Below are positions 14,376 to 16,675 of a stretch of DNA of 16,675 nucleotides, piece after piece (position 1 is the first letter of the stretch; every line of letters starts with the position of its first letter). A program made the position numbers and the translations under genes. The DNA lies in NCBI GenBank assembly GCA_900769735.1, contig CAAGHY010000139.1, positions 1 to 16,675 on the forward strand, given 5' to 3'. Source of the stretch: Rikenellaceae bacterium (GTDB lineage Bacteria > Bacteroidota > Bacteroidia > Bacteroidales > UBA932). The notes under the pieces were generated by a model. That model was not told the DNA's origin, did not search any database, and was given only the letters and a program-made list of their open reading frames with translations.

Positions 14376-15812
14376 TTAACCTACACTTCCCTCCAACGAC
14401 ACCTGCAACAGTTTCTGCGCCTCAACCGCAAATTCCATAGGAAGCTGGTTAAGCACCTCTTTTGCATAGCCGTTTACAATCAATCCAACTGCATCCTCTG
14501 CCTTGATACCCCTCTGCTGGCAATAGAACAACTGGTCTTCACCAATCTTTGAGGTGGTAGCCTCGTGCTCCACAACCGCTGTAGGGTTCTCACTCTCCAC
14601 ATAAGGGAAAGTGTGCGCACCGCACTTGTCTCCAAGAAGCAAGCTGTCACACTGCGAGTGGTTACGAGCATTCTCCGCACCAGGAAGGATCTTTACCAAG
14701 CCTCGGTAGCTGTTCTGGCTCTTTCCGGCAGAGATACCCTTGCTCACAATGCGGCTGCTGGTATTCTTTCCAATATGGATCATCTTGGTACCTGTATCAG
14801 CCTGCTGGTAGTTGTTGGTTACCGCAACAGAGTAGAACTCGCTTATAGAGTTGTCACCCTTAAGGATTGTACTTGGATATTTCCAGGTAATTGCCGAACC
14901 GGTTTCCACCTGCGCCCAGAAAAGCTTGCTGTTTGCTCCCTTGCAGATACCGCGTTTGGTTACAAAGTTGTATATACCGCCTTTACCCTCCTTGTCACCT
15001 GGATACCAGTTCTGGACGGTAGAATATTTCACCTCTGCATCCTGCATTACCACAATCTCCACAACTGCTGCGTGCAGCTGGTTCTCATCCCTCTGTGGAG
15101 CTGTACATCCCTCAAGGTAGCTTACGTATGAACCTTCATCTGCAACAATAAGGGTTCTCTCAAACTGGCCTGTACCTTTGGCGTTGATTCTGAAGTAACT
15201 GCTCAACTCCATAGGACAGCGGGTGTTCTTTGGAATGTAACAGAATGAACCGTCACTGAACACTGCCGAGTTAAGTGCAGAGAAGTAGTTGTCACCAATT
15301 GGAACAACAGATGCAAGATATTTTTTTACCAGATCAGGATAATCCCTTACAGCCTCAGAGAAAGAGCAGAAAATCACACCTTTCTCAGCCAAGGTTTCCC
15401 TGAATGTAGTTTTCACTGATACAGAATCAAATACCGCATCTACAGCCACTCCTGCAAGGACATTTCTTTCGTGCAACGGAATACCCAGTTTCTCAAAAGT
15501 CTCCGCAAGCTCAGGATCAATCTCTGTTGTCTCCTTCTTTGGCTGCGGCGCAGCATAGTAGATGATATCCTGATAATCAATCTCAGGAATATCAAGATGC
15601 GCCCAGGTAGGCATCTCCATTTTCTGCCATCTCTCAAAAGCCTTAAGACGGAATTCCAACAACCACTCAGGCTCCTGCTTCTTTGCAGAGATAAGCCTGA
15701 TGATATCCTCGTTCAAACCCTTGGGAATGAACTCCTGCTCTATATTTGATTCAAAGCCGTGCTGGTACTCAGCATTGGCTATATTTTCTATTATTTCGTT
15801 ATTTTTACTCAT
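14376..15812 (-). CDS. sufB: Fe-S cluster assembly scaffold protein SufB
   Basis: Main scaffold subunit of SufBC2D; accepts sulfur and assembles the nascent cluster. The 478-residue protein matches SufB along its length: IANAEYQHGF near the start (11-20), IPKNTRCP (193-200), SYLEGCTAP (231-239, Cys236 equivalent to E. coli Cys254), NFVTKRG (282-288), SQCDSLLLGDKCGAHTFP (386-403, Cys397 equivalent to E. coli Cys405) and EHEATTSKIGEDQLFYCQQRGI (415-436, Glu426 equivalent to Glu434). Start is the ATG at 15812; the next Met is at 66 and would cut into conserved sequence. It is the first gene of the minus-strand cluster sufB-pnuC-sufC-sufD(-nrdJ-ispE). A -7 box ends only seven bases before the start, so its mRNA may be almost leaderless. 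SufS and SufE/SufU are not in the window. Confidence 0.97.
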   Translation of the reverse strand: MSKNNEIIENIANAEYQHGFESNIEQEFIPKGLNEDIIRLISAKKQEPEWLLEFRLKAFERWQKMEMPTWAHLDIPEIDYQDIIYYAAPQPKKETTEIDPELAETFEKLGIPLHERNVLAGVAVDAVFDSVSVKTTFRETLAEKGVIFCSFSEAVRDYPDLVKKYLASVVPIGDNYFSALNSAVFSDGSFCYIPKNTRCPMELSSYFRINAKGTGQFERTLIVADEGSYVSYLEGCTAPQRDENQLHAAVVEIVVMQDAEVKYSTVQNWYPGDKEGKGGIYNFVTKRGICKGANSKLFWAQVETGSAITWKYPSTILKGDNSISEFYSVAVTNNYQQADTGTKMIHIGKNTSSRIVSKGISAGKSQNSYRGLVKILPGAENARNHSQCDSLLLGDKCGAHTFPYVESENPTAVVEHEATTSKIGEDQLFYCQQRGIKAEDAVGLIVNGYAKEVLNQLPMEFAVEAQKLLQVSLEGSVG

Positions 15813-15819
15813 CGCATCG

Positions 15820-15827
15820 CAAAGTTA
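15820..15827 (-). promoter_or_regulatory. -7 element of the suf operon
   Basis: The minus strand reads TTAACTTTGCGA, containing TAACTTTGC, the strong Bacteroidetes -7 form. The -33 position shows TTTAC rather than TTTG. With the box ending seven bases before the sufB ATG, transcription should begin at or next to the start codon. Confidence 0.5.
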
Positions 15828-15839
15828 AACCATTTTAGG

Positions 15840-15847
15840 TATTTTTG
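15840..15847 (+). promoter_or_regulatory. -7 element of the ThiL-like gene
   Basis: TATTTTTG fits TAnnTTTG and ends 16 bases before the ATG at 15864. No -33 TTTG is seen at the right distance. The region between the two divergent -7 boxes is 12 bases, so the two promoters overlap and may interfere with each other. Confidence 0.4.
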
Positions 15848-15863
15848 TAAAAAAATAGCGCTT

Positions 15864-16675
15864 ATGAACACAGAATCACTAGAAAAAGGTACTGCTCAGG
15901 AGAACAACTCTACCCCAAAAAGAACACAGATAAGTGAGATTGGAAAAGTTGCCCTTCTGAAGAGGCTTTTTGAAGGTACACCATACAACAATTCCACCTC
16001 ACAGATGTTTGCCGGACGTATTCCCGACAAAGCCGGACGCACCAAGGACGTGAACAATTTCCTTACCGTGCAAAAGACTATGCTTGAGGGAATTGACTTT
16101 GACCTTACATACACACCGCTGAAACATCTTGGCTACAAGGCAGCCCTTCTTGCATTGGGTGGGATCTATGCAAAATGCTATAATCCATCGGGACTATCAT
16201 TCACTTTGGGCCTTTCCGCAAGGTTCTGTGTAGAAGATGTTGCCGAGTTCTGGGGAGGCGTGGTTGGTGCCTGCAAAGAGCACAACATACAGCAATTGTC
16301 CCTTGATTTGGGAGCCTCAATGACAGGCTTCAACATTGCCATTACCGCTTGTGGCCTGCAGAGTGCAAAAGTTGCCGCTACCGTACCTGCGGTAGACAAC
16401 ACCTGCCTGCTTTGCCTTACCGGAAATGTGGGGGCAGCCTATATGGGACTGCACGTGCTGGAGAGGGAGAAAATTGCCTTCAACCGCATCCCTGCAGAGC
16501 GAGCTGCAGAATATGTACAGCCTGATTTGAGCCGCTATAAATACATTTTGAGCCAATACCTTAGCCCGGAGATCAACCCTAAAACCACAGAGCAGTTCAA
16601 GGAGGCAAAACTCTTCCCTGCCTGCGGTTACTTCATAACCAACGGCCTTGCAGCCGCTGTAAAACAGCTTTGTGA
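15864..16675 (+). CDS. ThiL-like protein of the PurM/ThiL (AIR synthase) fold with degenerate active site (3' end outside window)
   Basis: The frame runs from the ATG at 15864 to the window end: 270 complete codons and no stop. It resembles thiamine-monophosphate kinase ThiL of Bacteroidetes: ISEIGKVALLKRL (22-34), LEGIDFDLTYTPLKHLGYKAA (74-94), LSARF then ED-EFW-G (about 114-128), TGFNIAITACG (154-164), LTGNVGAAYMGLHVLEREK (185-203), QPDLSRYKYIL (223-233) and ITNGLAAAV (258-266). However, residues that bind metal and nucleotide in ThiL are changed: GEF to G-K-V, GDDAA to P-D-K-A-G (54-58), the Asp before LxEG to Lys71, SD of the SDxxAM motif to Gly99-Gly100, GD of TGDLGAAY to Gly187-Asn188, and SDGL to Thr259-Asn260-GL. 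Only the Asp of GGD seems kept (Asp148). ThiL kinase activity is therefore doubtful. It is divergent from sufB. Confidence 0.75.
   Translation, partial: MNTESLEKGTAQENNSTPKRTQISEIGKVALLKRLFEGTPYNNSTSQMFAGRIPDKAGRTKDVNNFLTVQKTMLEGIDFDLTYTPLKHLGYKAALLALGGIYAKCYNPSGLSFTLGLSARFCVEDVAEFWGGVVGACKEHNIQQLSLDLGASMTGFNIAITACGLQSAKVAATVPAVDNTCLLCLTGNVGAAYMGLHVLEREKIAFNRIPAERAAEYVQPDLSRYKYILSQYLSPEINPKTTEQFKEAKLFPACGYFITNGLAAAVKQLC

Noticed and set aside
14565..15131. Open plus-strand frame of 188 codons opposite sufB
   Set aside because: Lies wholly inside sufB, whose motifs are unmistakable; the antisense translation has no recognisable features.
1..16675. CRISPR array, transposon, phage or other mobile element
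   Set aside because: No regularly spaced direct repeats, transposase, integrase or tRNA-associated att sites were seen; nearly all of the window is housekeeping genes.

Overview
The window looks like the chromosome of a Bacteroidetes bacterium, most likely order Bacteroidales. Evidence: a gldE-type gene next to a 4'-phosphopantetheinyl transferase, rbfA followed by a LolC/E-FtsX-type permease, an S37-type secreted peptidase, promoters of the Bacteroidetes form (TTTG, about 19 bases, TAnnTTTG) and few Shine-Dalgarno sites. Base composition is moderate. I see no IS element, CRISPR array, tRNA or rRNA. I cannot name a genus.

Layout. 1-1035 (+): the last 344 codons of groEL, ending at a bidirectional terminator. 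1111-4362 (-): an Sfp-type phosphopantetheinyl transferase, a short GldE/CorC-like membrane protein, and an exported S37-family serine peptidase behind its own terminator. 4363-4677: a 315-base divergent intergenic region with a good promoter and two matched 17-bp dyads. 4678-8399 (+): a REC-Fis regulator resembling an NtrC protein without its AAA+ domain, then tyrS, rbfA and a LolC/E-like permease. 8389-15812 (-): a cluster transcribed in the order sufB, pnuC-family transporter, sufC, sufD, nrdJ, ispE. 15864-16675 (+): a divergent ThiL-like gene cut by the window end.

How the genes fit together. Most are housekeeping: chaperonin, tyrosyl-tRNA synthetase, 30S maturation factor, acyl-carrier activation, Fe-S assembly, deoxynucleotide synthesis and isoprenoid synthesis. 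SufB, SufC and SufD form the SufBC2D Fe-S scaffold. IspE feeds the MEP pathway, whose last two enzymes (IspG, IspH) are Fe-S proteins, which could explain the linkage. NrdJ makes deoxynucleotides with adenosylcobalamin.

Most worth a second look: (1) the terminal ThiL-like protein keeps the ThiL fold signature but has lost most of the family's acidic metal/nucleotide residues, so it may be a pseudo-kinase or a repurposed enzyme; (2) a PnuC-family vitamin transporter sits between sufB and sufC and close to that ThiL-like gene; (3) the AAA+-less NtrC-like regulator has two identical-geometry palindromes, 30 bp apart, over its promoter; (4) a perfect 30-bp palindrome lies in frame inside the permease gene. 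Function assignments come from sequence motifs and remembered family features; no database search was run.
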